Assembly (NCBI GenBank): GCA_018658305.1
Contig: JABHVM010000003.1
Location: 1-38,155 of the forward strand
From: Thiotrichales bacterium
Lineage (GTDB): Bacteria; Pseudomonadota; Gammaproteobacteria; GCF-002020875
DNA length: 38,155 nt
Direction: 5' to 3'
A model generated the notes under the pieces. That model did not search any database and was not told the origin of the DNA. It saw nothing but the letters and a program-made list of their open reading frames with translations. Shown here piece after piece: positions 9,562-17,967 of this stretch. Position 1 is the stretch's first letter. Every line of letters begins with the position of its first letter. Position numbers and translations under genes: made by a program.

Positions 9562-9692
9562 CAATTGTAACTATTCAGCTCACCTCTAAAATGCACCATC
9601 TCTGCGTTACAAAATTATCATATACACTTGTATACTCAAATTTTACGCCTTGATCTGATGAATTTTAGAGGCAATCTGAACAGTTACAACTG
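9562..9692. mobile_element. MITE-like/large imperfect palindromic element
   Basis: Left half CAATTGTAACTATTCAGCTCACCTCTAAAATGC... is complementary, with gaps, to right half ...GAATTTTAGAGGCAATCTGAACAGTTACAACTG. Arms are about 60 nt around a short centre (acttgt). A partial copy of the right end follows at 9693-9707 (CAACTGAATAGTTAC). Confidence 0.6.
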
Positions 9693-9755
9693 CAACTGAA
9701 TAGTTACTCTCAACACTTAAATATTTTCTAGCACTTAAAGAGGAGTCGTTTCACC

Positions 9756-10238
9756 ATGGAGACATCAACCATAAGTAGCACGGCAGTTAGCCAAAATATC
9801 AGTACATCTATCCCCTCAGCCAAAGATAACTCCCAACAAGAGTTGAGCCCTATCGAAGAGTTTAAACTAAAAGCCGAGCAAGAGAAGAGAGAAAAACTTA
9901 GTCCTGAGCTAAATCCTAGTAGAGACATTTCAGCTAAAGCAGAAATTGATAAACTAAAAGCTATTAAACCAACTCCTGAAAAGGATGTAGATAAGGATCT
10001 AGATAAAGATCTCAATACAGTCTCACAAGAGAGGGCATCTCATCATGCTACAAAAAGTAGAGTAGAAATTTCGAATTCAACACCTATAATAGAATCGAAT
10101 AAGCCGTCTACTATAGAGATAACATCAACTAAACCCGCTCGAGAATATAACAACATTCAGAGAGAAGCCAATAGCTCTATAGAAAAAACAACTCCAAATT
10201 ATAGAGTTTCTGGCGAGTCATTTAGCCTACATATATGA
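9756..10238 (+). CDS. Hypothetical protein, charged and predicted disordered
   Basis: 160 aa ORF with upstream AAAGAGGAG RBS-like sequence; rich in K/E/S/T; no recognisable domain. Confidence 0.55.
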   Translation: METSTISSTAVSQNISTSIPSAKDNSQQELSPIEEFKLKAEQEKREKLSPELNPSRDISAKAEIDKLKAIKPTPEKDVDKDLDKDLNTVSQERASHHATKSRVEISNSTPIIESNKPSTIEITSTKPAREYNNIQREANSSIEKTTPNYRVSGESFSLHI

Positions 10239-10513
10239 TATAAATATATAGTATAAGGTACAGTAACAACCCTAAAATACCAATGAATTTAACTGACAAA
10301 ATATGTGAGTATAATTTTAGAGATATATAAGCAATAGCTAATAAAACCTCTGATTCTTCAAAAACAGAAGATTAGAAACCACTTTAACGTTATCAATAAG
10401 ATATATAATACAAGATATTAATCAATAGATTAAGCGACTATCATAAAGGGATTTATAGCTCAACATAATAATATATTAATATATCTATTAATAACGGGTT
10501 TCATCACACTAAC

Positions 10514-10522
10514 TGTGGATAA
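10514..10522 (-). promoter_or_regulatory. Consensus DnaA box (TTATCCACA) upstream of purC
   Basis: tgtggataa, an exact reverse complement of TTATCCACA, in an AT-rich intergenic region; second near-match agtggataa at 10631-10639. Confidence 0.4.
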
Positions 10523-10739
10523 CTCTGTTAATAAAAATAGCCATCAACTCTCTCGAATGAATATCATCACACCACAGCACAACGCCTATTTTTTAAGCCT
10601 TAAAAAGATGGAGAGATAATTAGCTCCCACAGTGGATAAAAAAAGTTTACAATATCCGCCTCAGCTCGCAAGAGCAAAAAATATTATTAAACCACAATCT
10701 TTAACACAACTATTAAGCAGAACATTTGGACACAATATA

Positions 10740-11621
10740 ATGAATACAGTTTTTGAGACAGAGATAACTTCCCTTCCTTTAATTCATAAAGGAAAAGTAC
10801 GGGATATTTACGCTATTAACGATGATTATATGTTGATAGTAACCACTGACCGTATCTCAGCTTTTGATGTAATACTACCAACCCCCATATCTGGTAAAGG
10901 GGCAGTCCTAACCTCTGTTGCAAACTTTTGGTTCGAACGCACTAAAAATATAATTCCAAACCATGTAGCAGAGATGAGCTTAGATGAGGCTCTGCCAGAT
11001 GCTGCGGAACGCGACCCTATTAAGGATCATGCAGTTGTGGTGCGTCGCCTAAAAGCACTTCCTGTTGAGGCGATTGTACGGGGCTATATTATTGGATCTG
11101 GCTGGAAAGATTATCAGCACAGTGGTGCAATCTGTGGAATTGAGCTCCCAGAAGGTCTACAACAGGCTGACAAACTACCTCAACCACTCTACACCCCATC
11201 TACCAAAGCAGATGTAGGTGAACATGATGAGAATGTTGACTTCGCCCATACAGTAAAACTTCTCGGGCAGAAACTTGCTGAACAGGTGCGTGATGTCAGC
11301 CTTAAACTCTATAGTGAGGCAGCAGCTTACGCTCTGGAACGAGGAATTATTATTGCCGATACTAAGTTCGAATTTGGACAAGACAGTGATGGCAACCTAG
11401 TTCTGATTGATGAAGTTCTCACTCCAGACTCATCTCGCTTCTGGCCAGCTGATCAATATAAACCAGGAATTAGCCCACCAAGTTTTGATAAACAGTACGT
11501 GCGCGACTATCTTGAAACTTTAGACTGGGATAAGTGTGAGCCTGGTCCAGAGCTACCTACAGATGTAGTTGAAAATACAGTCGCCAAGTATCGTGAGGCT
11601 ATGGATCGACTTACTAATTAA
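10740..11621 (+). CDS. purC: Phosphoribosylaminoimidazole-succinocarboxamide synthase
   Basis: [80 protein letters not shown] opens at 10632, but ATG 10740 is the better start. Confidence 0.95.
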   Translation: MNTVFETEITSLPLIHKGKVRDIYAINDDYMLIVTTDRISAFDVILPTPISGKGAVLTSVANFWFERTKNIIPNHVAEMSLDEALPDAAERDPIKDHAVVVRRLKALPVEAIVRGYIIGSGWKDYQHSGAICGIELPEGLQQADKLPQPLYTPSTKADVGEHDENVDFAHTVKLLGQKLAEQVRDVSLKLYSEAAAYALERGIIIADTKFEFGQDSDGNLVLIDEVLTPDSSRFWPADQYKPGISPPSFDKQYVRDYLETLDWDKCEPGPELPTDVVENTVAKYREAMDRLTN

Positions 11622-11633
11622 TTATTAACCAGT

Positions 11634-12341
11634 ATGACCTATGGTCTATTTATAACTGGTACTGACACAGGAGTTGGTAAAACTGAGGTCGCTGCGGCAA
11701 TCTGCGCACTCTATACTAAGTATGGAGTTACTGTTCATCCACACAAACCAGTTGAGTCTGGTTGCAGTGATCTTAACGCCCCAACTGACGCACTCACTTT
11801 AAAGCTTGCTAGTGAGTGCAGAGATAGCTTAGATATAATTTCACCATATCGCTTTATTCAACCACTCTCCCCAGAACTGGCGGCTAAGCTCTCTGGGAAA
11901 AAATTGAGTTTAGATATGTTAATTAATAGCTGCCAGCTGTCAACCACACATATTACAGATATTAATATAGTTGAGGGAGCTGGTGGCATCTACTCCCCTA
12001 TTGCAGAAGATGCGCTGAATATTGATCTAGCGCTCTCTTTGCAGCTACCTGTAGTTTTAGTGGGAGAGGATAGACTTGGGGGGGTTAATCAGATATTACT
12101 AGCTCGTAGGGCTATACTTGAAAGCGGATTAACTCTAGCAGCCATTGTGCTTAATCGCTCTAATGGTGATAAGTTTGGTAATATCGAATCACTTAAACGG
12201 AGAGTTTTAGAACCACTCATAACTATAAATGAGGTAAGCATAAGCCCTAATGAAGGGAGAAATTCAGAGCCGTGGCACTATATTAGAGAGCAGCTAACAG
12301 AGCTTTCACCCTTGCCATTCCCTCTTTTAGATTCTCATTAA
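11634..12341 (+). CDS. bioD: Dethiobiotin synthase
   Basis: GLFITGTDTGVGKTEVAAAICALY; KPVESGC; VEGAGGIYSPI; VVLVGEDRLGGVNQILLA. Confidence 0.93.
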   Translation: MTYGLFITGTDTGVGKTEVAAAICALYTKYGVTVHPHKPVESGCSDLNAPTDALTLKLASECRDSLDIISPYRFIQPLSPELAAKLSGKKLSLDMLINSCQLSTTHITDINIVEGAGGIYSPIAEDALNIDLALSLQLPVVLVGEDRLGGVNQILLARRAILESGLTLAAIVLNRSNGDKFGNIESLKRRVLEPLITINEVSISPNEGRNSEPWHYIREQLTELSPLPFPLLDSH

Positions 12342-13035
12342 TCTCTTCCATTGTAATCTCACCCTCACTCTTGCCAGCAGCCCAATTTGCCGATACTGCG
12401 CAGCAGGCGTAACAGAGTCCTATTTCACGCGCTAGAGCTGCCTCTGGCATTCCAGTCATACCCACTAGATCACATCCATCTTGCTCTAAACGCCTTATTT
12501 CAGCCACACTCTCTAGACGAGGGCCTTGCGTAGCAGCATACACCCCAACATCAAGCGCATCAACTTTTGCCCTATTTGCAGCTCTTAGTAGCCAACCTCT
12601 TAATTCTGCACAGTATGGCCAACTAAAATCTATATGTTCAACGCCAGCTCCAGCAGCAGATTCAGATCCATCAAAAAATGTATGTTCACGCCCCCAAGTA
12701 TAATCCACTATCTGATCAGGAATAACCACCTGTCCAGGAGCTACCATTGAGCTAATTCCTCCTACCGCTGCAACCCCAATCACCACCTCCACCCCCTGCT
12801 CCTTTAGGGCCCATAGATTAGCTCGATAATTTATTTTATGAGGAGGAATTGAGTGATCTTCACCATGCCGTGAGAGAAATAGAATAGATCTCCCATCTAG
12901 TGAGACCTCTACAATATCTGAAGAGGCTGCACCAAATGGAGTATTCTTCACACGAATTCGCTGCACAATCTCAGCTCCGTCCATCTGCTCTAACCCTGTA
13001 CCACCAATAACCGCTAATATTTTATCTGTAATCAT
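12283..13035 (-). CDS. S-methyl-5'-thioinosine/thioadenosine phosphorylase family
   Basis: AVIGGTGLEQMDG, FLSRHGEDHSIPPHKINYRANLWALKEQGVEVVIGVAAVGGI, TQGPRLESVAEIR, DLVGMTGMPEAALAREIGLCYA. The HKINYRAN context favours the MTIP subfamily. Confidence 0.9.
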   Translation of the reverse strand: MITDKILAVIGGTGLEQMDGAEIVQRIRVKNTPFGAASSDIVEVSLDGRSILFLSRHGEDHSIPPHKINYRANLWALKEQGVEVVIGVAAVGGISSMVAPGQVVIPDQIVDYTWGREHTFFDGSESAAGAGVEHIDFSWPYCAELRGWLLRAANRAKVDALDVGVYAATQGPRLESVAEIRRLEQDGCDLVGMTGMPEAALAREIGLCYACCAVSANWAAGKSEGEITMEEINENLKEGMARVKALLAAL

Positions 13036-13071
13036 AATTAAATTCTCCGAGCTCTCTACTCCATATATTAG

Positions 13072-13860
13072 CTACATATCCTGCGCCAATCTAAACCCCA
13101 AACTATAGTACCCATATCCTGGATGAAATGATTCACGATTTGATACCCTCAACCCTAACTCTGACTGATCCCAGCCACCGCCACGAACCACTCTAAAAAT
13201 TCCTCCCTGCTGCATTGATCCATCTCTAGGTGTTCTATCATAATCTTTAAAGCGGTCAGCAACCCACTCTGCGACATTTCCAGCAGTGTCATACAGCCCA
13301 AATTGATTTGGCTCCATTGAAGCCACGCGCTGGGTTGAGGTAAATGTCCACTTAGAGGGATCGAAACCACCTTTCCACCAGTAGTCTCCTGCTGTTCCTG
13401 CCCTAGCAGAATATTCCCACTCAGCCTCAGTTGGAAGGCGATATTTATGCTGCGGTTTAAGTTTTTGATTAAGCCATGAGATAAATTCAGCCGCCCTATT
13501 CCAAGATATATTAATCACTGGATATTGCCCTCTTCCCCACCCCTCATCTTCTGGTGACTTCTCTCCCGTATCGTCTAAATAGAGTTCGTATATCTCAAAA
13601 GTTAGTTCAGTTCTTCCGATCTTAAACTTTGGAATAGAGACTCTATGCAGAGGAAGCTCATCCTCTACACCGCGGCCGACAGCATCTCCCATCATAAACT
13701 CACCAGCTATGATCTCTACCATCTGGCTATCCACTAGAGTGCGTAGATCTCTCATATTTATATCCTGCTCACTTGAATCTTGAACATATTCAGCAGCACT
13801 TACCCTTACAACAGAGGATGATATTAACAGGATAAGAGAGAGCAATAATATGGTTTTCAT
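13072..13860 (-). CDS. SUMF1/formylglycine-generating-enzyme-domain secreted protein
   Basis: Start MKTILLLSLILLISSSVVRVSA (signal peptide) at 13860. EFMMGDAVGRGVEDELPLHRVSIPKFKIGRTELT, RLPTEAEWEYSARAG, GLYDTAGNVAEWVADRF, RVVRGGGWD. Confidence 0.9.
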   Translation of the reverse strand: MKTILLLSLILLISSSVVRVSAAEYVQDSSEQDINMRDLRTLVDSQMVEIIAGEFMMGDAVGRGVEDELPLHRVSIPKFKIGRTELTFEIYELYLDDTGEKSPEDEGWGRGQYPVINISWNRAAEFISWLNQKLKPQHKYRLPTEAEWEYSARAGTAGDYWWKGGFDPSKWTFTSTQRVASMEPNQFGLYDTAGNVAEWVADRFKDYDRTPRDGSMQQGGIFRVVRGGGWDQSELGLRVSNRESFHPGYGYYSLGFRLAQDM

Positions 13861-15197
13861 AAGGCAAACTCTACCATTTTTTCTCGGTAGAGTCGGTAAC
13901 AATTAAGAATTAACCACCCCATCCATCCGAAATAGAGAAATAGAGTCACACCTAGTAGATAGATTCCCAATGGAGTAACTAACACTGCAATCCAACCGAG
14001 AAGAGTAGTTAGAAATAACCAAAATAGAATTTCAACTTTATGGGTCGGAAGAATCTGAAATAGATTAGGAATCTTAGATAAATTTGCAAAATTAGGGGGA
14101 GAGCCTTCGCCATCATGGTTAAAACAGGATTTAGTGATCTGCTGTTGAAGGTGCAGAAACACTAAAAATGGCGCAATCTTCATTAAGGTCCCAGATAGCA
14201 TTGGAAGAAGTAACAGAAAAATCCAAACAACGGCAACACCATCAAAAACAGATGTAGCAGAGAGGGGAGTATAGAGTGATATAGTTGTAAATATTGCAGT
14301 AGTAAGAGAAGCCACAACCATTACTACTATAGCAAAACGCCAAAAGTAGATAGTCACATCCAACACTTTCCTGCGCCGCTGCGACATGATATTAAAAGCA
14401 GTAATAGAGTAAATTATAAACCCTAAAGCTGCCAAGATAAGAGCAATAGAGCTCATTAAGTTCCACTCCAACATCCACCCCACTCCCCAACCTAAAAGTG
14501 TAACTGCAACTATTGGAACTAAATATTTACGAACTGGATCTGGAAAATCTGGAGTAACATGAAACATAGGGATCATCTGAAAACTTATTACCATTAACAG
14601 CAGTGTAAACCACCCACCCAACCCCCACACTAAATGAACTAAAGTTAGGTGACGATTAACTCCATACTCTGCTCCTCCCCAACCAAATAAAAGAGTAGTT
14701 CCTATAACTGCCATAGCAGTTAGAAACAGGGCTGGATAGCGTAGCAACTTTATCGTATCTGATGGATTAGAGAGGGAGAAGAGACAAAACAGTATCAATG
14801 CAATATATGGAATCAGTGCTGCCGCTAACAGAATCGCTGCCACAACCATTAAGTAATTATTCACTAGAATAAATGCTACAAAATAGAGTAGAGTTCCTAA
14901 ACTCAATATTATATGCATCCAAGTAGCAACTCTATTCTGCTGCGGGATCTGAACTCCCCCTACTACTGGCAAAATTTGAAACAGCACCCCAACTACTGAG
15001 ATAAAGAGAACTCCTATATTAACTAGATGAAGCGTTCCAATGAGCGATGGGTTCCATCTACTACTAAATAGCTCTGGACCAAAAAGAAGAAGTGAGAGTG
15101 AAAACAGAACCCCAAAAATAGGAGCAGTTAAAAAAAATCTGAACGGGGTGAGAATAGGTGGTGCACTCTCGACTGATAGCGAAGCTGTGCTTATCAT
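13857..15197 (-). CDS. Polytopic membrane protein with conserved-looking His residues (NnrS / heme-copper-oxidase-subunit-I-like)
   Basis: 446 aa with about 12 hydrophobic segments. Intramembrane His in GTLHLVNIGVLF, TWMHIILSLG, LTLVHLVWGLGGW, IPMFHV. Specific family not certain. Confidence 0.7.
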   Translation of the reverse strand: MISTASLSVESAPPILTPFRFFLTAPIFGVLFSLSLLLFGPELFSSRWNPSLIGTLHLVNIGVLFISVVGVLFQILPVVGGVQIPQQNRVATWMHIILSLGTLLYFVAFILVNNYLMVVAAILLAAALIPYIALILFCLFSLSNPSDTIKLLRYPALFLTAMAVIGTTLLFGWGGAEYGVNRHLTLVHLVWGLGGWFTLLLMVISFQMIPMFHVTPDFPDPVRKYLVPIVAVTLLGWGVGWMLEWNLMSSIALILAALGFIIYSITAFNIMSQRRRKVLDVTIYFWRFAIVVMVVASLTTAIFTTISLYTPLSATSVFDGVAVVWIFLLLLPMLSGTLMKIAPFLVFLHLQQQITKSCFNHDGEGSPPNFANLSKIPNLFQILPTHKVEILFWLFLTTLLGWIAVLVTPLGIYLLGVTLFLYFGWMGWLILNCYRLYREKMVEFAL

Positions 15198-15475
15198 ATA
15201 AATGAATCAACTCTATCCTGAGCTAATACATCACCTTTTTTATAGATTATAATTTCGTATGGAGCATCACCATCTAGATATAGTTTGTATATAAAGCCCA
15301 TTTCAGCAACGACTGCGTAGAGTGGAACAGGTTCCATACGGTGTAACATTCTCACATACTCACCCGGTTCTATTTTTGGTAACAGTTCTAAAATTCGCTC
15401 CATCGGCTCAGGAGGAGGTAGCTCCTGCACATCACACACTATCTCTCCAAAACTTTCCTCTCCAGAATTAACCAC
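15194..15475 (-). CDS. DUF2249-domain protein
   Basis: 93 aa, DVQELPPPEPMERILELLPKIEPGEYVRMLHRMEPVPLYAVVAEMGF; ATGA start/stop overlap with the downstream gene. Confidence 0.85.
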   Translation of the reverse strand: MVNSGEESFGEIVCDVQELPPPEPMERILELLPKIEPGEYVRMLHRMEPVPLYAVVAEMGFIYKLYLDGDAPYEIIIYKKGDVLAQDRVDSFI

Positions 15476-15478
15476 TAG

Positions 15479-15925
15479 CTACGCCTCCAATTTCATCCTA
15501 GCCATAACTGAATCAGTATCTGGCAAAGATCTATCTATCATTGGATATAACATCTGTTCCTCCTTCATATTGTGCTGCTGCATCATAATCATTAAAGTGT
15601 CCGCAACTCCTAACGCCTGCTCCGCATCACGACTCTCTACAGCTTGTTGCAAATTTTGAAGTAGCGAACGCATCTGCTCATGCTCCATTCGCATCACCAT
15701 AGTAGGACCTTGAGCACTACCTGTCGCCTCTTCAAAAGCTGAAAAGAGAATTTCCTCTTCACTCGCAAAATGGTTTAAAGTATTTCCATTAAAAAGTTCC
15801 CAGGAGTTTTGCGCCACTTCCCAACCTCCTGACGATATTGCACCTTCCATATCAGAAAAGTAACCATCACATTCACGATGATGATTCGTCATAATTGTTG
15901 CGACCGATATTGCTGTTGTTTCCAT
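15479..15925 (-). CDS. Hemerythrin HHE-domain protein
   Basis: 148 aa with metal-ligand-like H/E motifs: NHHRECDGYF, HFASEEEILFSAFEE, MRMEHEQMRSLL, MQQHNMKEEQMLYPMID. Confidence 0.92.
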   Translation of the reverse strand: METTAISVATIMTNHHRECDGYFSDMEGAISSGGWEVAQNSWELFNGNTLNHFASEEEILFSAFEEATGSAQGPTMVMRMEHEQMRSLLQNLQQAVESRDAEQALGVADTLMIMMQQHNMKEEQMLYPMIDRSLPDTDSVMARMKLEA

Positions 15926-15980
15926 ATATATCCTTTATACTATACTAAAATTCACCACATTAAAACCTTAATCAAGTGAT

Positions 15981-16021
15981 TACTATACTCTGATAAATAA
16001 CAACTTAAATGATGTACATCA
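15981..16021 (-). promoter_or_regulatory. Candidate Crp/Fnr-family-dependent promoter for the hemerythrin operon
   Basis: Perfect palindrome TGATGTACATCA (16010-16021; TGAT-N4-ATCA core). On the minus strand it is followed 28 nt from its centre by a -10-like TATAGT. AAGGATATATATG RBS/start at 15925. Confidence 0.6.
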
Positions 16022-16046
16022 CGCACAGATAAAAACAGACCATACT

Positions 16047-16844
16047 ATGCAACCGCTACAATTTATAGATTCACACTGCCATTTAGATCTCCCTATCTTT
16101 GACAGTGATCGGGAGAGTGTTCTCAACCGTTGTAGAGAGCTTGGAGTAAGCCATATAGTAGTTCCAGGAGTTACTGCACTGCAGTGGGATAATCTACTCA
16201 ATATCTGCAGGGAGCACGACTCTCTATATCCAGCTATTGGAATCCATCCTCTATTTATAGAGAGTGATACAGTTACAGAGGATCTTAAAGTGATGAACTT
16301 CCTTCTTAACAACTCTCTCACCCATAACTACAGTATAGTCGCTATTGGAGAAGTTGGATTAGATGGTACTGAGAAGTTGAGCCATAAAATATCTCTACAA
16401 CAAAAGATATTTATAGCTCAACTTAAAATTGCGGAAGAGCATAACCTCCCTCTTATCCTTCATATACGCAAAGCACATCAAACCGCTATTGAGATCTTAA
16501 AACATAACTCCAACCACGGAGGGGTAGTCCACGCCTTTAGTGGATCACTAGAACAGGCGCTAGAATATATTAAACTAGGATTTAAGATTGGAGTTGGCGG
16601 AACCATTAGTAGAGTTAATGCAAAAAAACTGCGGCGTACCATTTGCAATATCCCCCTAGAATCTATTACACTAGAGACAGATTCTCCTGATCTCGCTCCA
16701 CTATGGGCAAAAGATGAACGCAACTCTCCTCACCACATCCCTAAAATTGCAGAGGTGGTTGCAGAGATAAGGGGGGATAACTTAGAGAGAGTTGCAACAC
16801 AGACCACAGAAAATGCGAAGACAATATTTAATATCAAACTATAA
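16047..16844 (+). CDS. TatD-family deoxyribonuclease/metal-dependent hydrolase
   Basis: FIDSHCHLDLPIFDSD, GIHPLF, AIGEVGLDG, LILHIRKAH, VVHAFSGSLEQA, LETDSPDLAP. Confidence 0.93.
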   Translation: MQPLQFIDSHCHLDLPIFDSDRESVLNRCRELGVSHIVVPGVTALQWDNLLNICREHDSLYPAIGIHPLFIESDTVTEDLKVMNFLLNNSLTHNYSIVAIGEVGLDGTEKLSHKISLQQKIFIAQLKIAEEHNLPLILHIRKAHQTAIEILKHNSNHGGVVHAFSGSLEQALEYIKLGFKIGVGGTISRVNAKKLRRTICNIPLESITLETDSPDLAPLWAKDERNSPHHIPKIAEVVAEIRGDNLERVATQTTENAKTIFNIKL

Positions 16845-17766
16845 TATATATATCCAGACCTATAGATTTATACGCAACTACGCTTATAACTATAAATCTA
16901 GAATATATAGAACTCTAGCTACAGCTCTAATCATAGCGCTTACCGCCACTCCTGCGCGAGCGGAAGTTACTGTCCTACTACATGGACTACTTGGATCAAG
17001 CTACTCCTGGGAAAAGAGTGGTGCCATTGATGCTCTTAATGAATCAGGTTGGAGACGAGCTGGAAGAATTCAAGTTATAGATGGAGGGGAGATCATATTA
17101 TCAGCTCCAACTAATAACTCGACAGATAGAAATCTAAACCAAAATAAATTTATCTATCTTGCAGACATTCGCAGCTTAATCTCGCTAGAGAAGCAGGCTG
17201 CAGAGCTTGAATTAATCCTTACTACAGTATCTTCGCAACATCCGGATGAACCAATATATCTTGTCGGGCACTCAGCTGGTGGAGTTGTTGCGCGCATGGT
17301 GGTGGTAGCTAACAACATACCAAACATTAGAGCTCTCATAACGATAGCTAGCCCTCACCTTGGCAGCCCTTATGCAAACCTCGCTTATGACATAGCTACG
17401 CTACCATATCCACTGCGCATAATTCCAAAGATGCTAGCCAACAAAAAGTATAAGACGCTACGCAGGTCTCGCGCAATGATTCGTGGACTTATTGTAGCGC
17501 GTCCAAACAGTATGCTCTATTGGCTTAACAGACAACAGCACCCTGACATCAACTATATATCTATTGTAAGGAACCAACTCTTCTCAGAAATAAAAAAAGC
17601 GTTAGTTCCGCTCTGGAGCCAAGATATGAACAGGGTTGCAGCACTACAGGGGAAATCATCTGTTATTCCAACTTATGCGCCACACGCAATAACTGTAGAT
17701 GATGGTTATCTACTAGGTGACATACTAAATATGCTAACTAAGACGCGCCCTCTGTTTACTCAATAA
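16813..17766 (+). CDS. Exported alpha/beta hydrolase (lipase/PGAP1-like)
   Basis: ORF 16792-17766. Signal-like RTLATALIIALTATPARA; LLHGLLGSSYSW; nucleophile elbow VGHSAGGVVARM; ASPHLGSPYANL; C-terminal PHAITVDDGYL. Start could be 16792 or 16813. Confidence 0.82.
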   Translation: MRRQYLISNYNIYIQTYRFIRNYAYNYKSRIYRTLATALIIALTATPARAEVTVLLHGLLGSSYSWEKSGAIDALNESGWRRAGRIQVIDGGEIILSAPTNNSTDRNLNQNKFIYLADIRSLISLEKQAAELELILTTVSSQHPDEPIYLVGHSAGGVVARMVVVANNIPNIRALITIASPHLGSPYANLAYDIATLPYPLRIIPKMLANKKYKTLRRSRAMIRGLIVARPNSMLYWLNRQQHPDINYISIVRNQLFSEIKKALVPLWSQDMNRVAALQGKSSVIPTYAPHAITVDDGYLLGDILNMLTKTRPLFTQ

Positions 17767-17967
17767 TATACCTAACAACCTAACCACTACCCTCTGCAGA
17801 TTGAGGTATAGACGGGTTAAATAATTTTTTTTATAAATTAATTAAAAAAAAGGTTCACATTTACCTAAAATAGGTAGATAATACCTTCTCTTGTTATATT
17901 ATCTGAATAGAGCATAGCAAGAGCAACAATATTTTTTGATTTATATAAATTTTAGGAGAGGGAATAA

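Noticed and set aside
9728-10015. 95-aa minus-strand ORF (Ser/Leu-rich)
   Set aside because: Fully antisense to the 9756-10238 ORF, which has a better RBS. Its composition is what a shadow frame of K/E/S/T-rich coding sequence would give.
10632-10739. 36-aa N-terminal extension of PurC
   Set aside because: PurC homology begins at [24 protein letters not shown] (ATG 10740). The upstream GTG lies in the AT-rich region beside a DnaA-box-like sequence and has no clear RBS.
10930-10945. tRNA T-loop-like 'ggttcgaac'
   Set aside because: Lies inside purC coding sequence (FWFERTK) with no acceptor or anticodon stems; no tRNA genes were recognised in the window.
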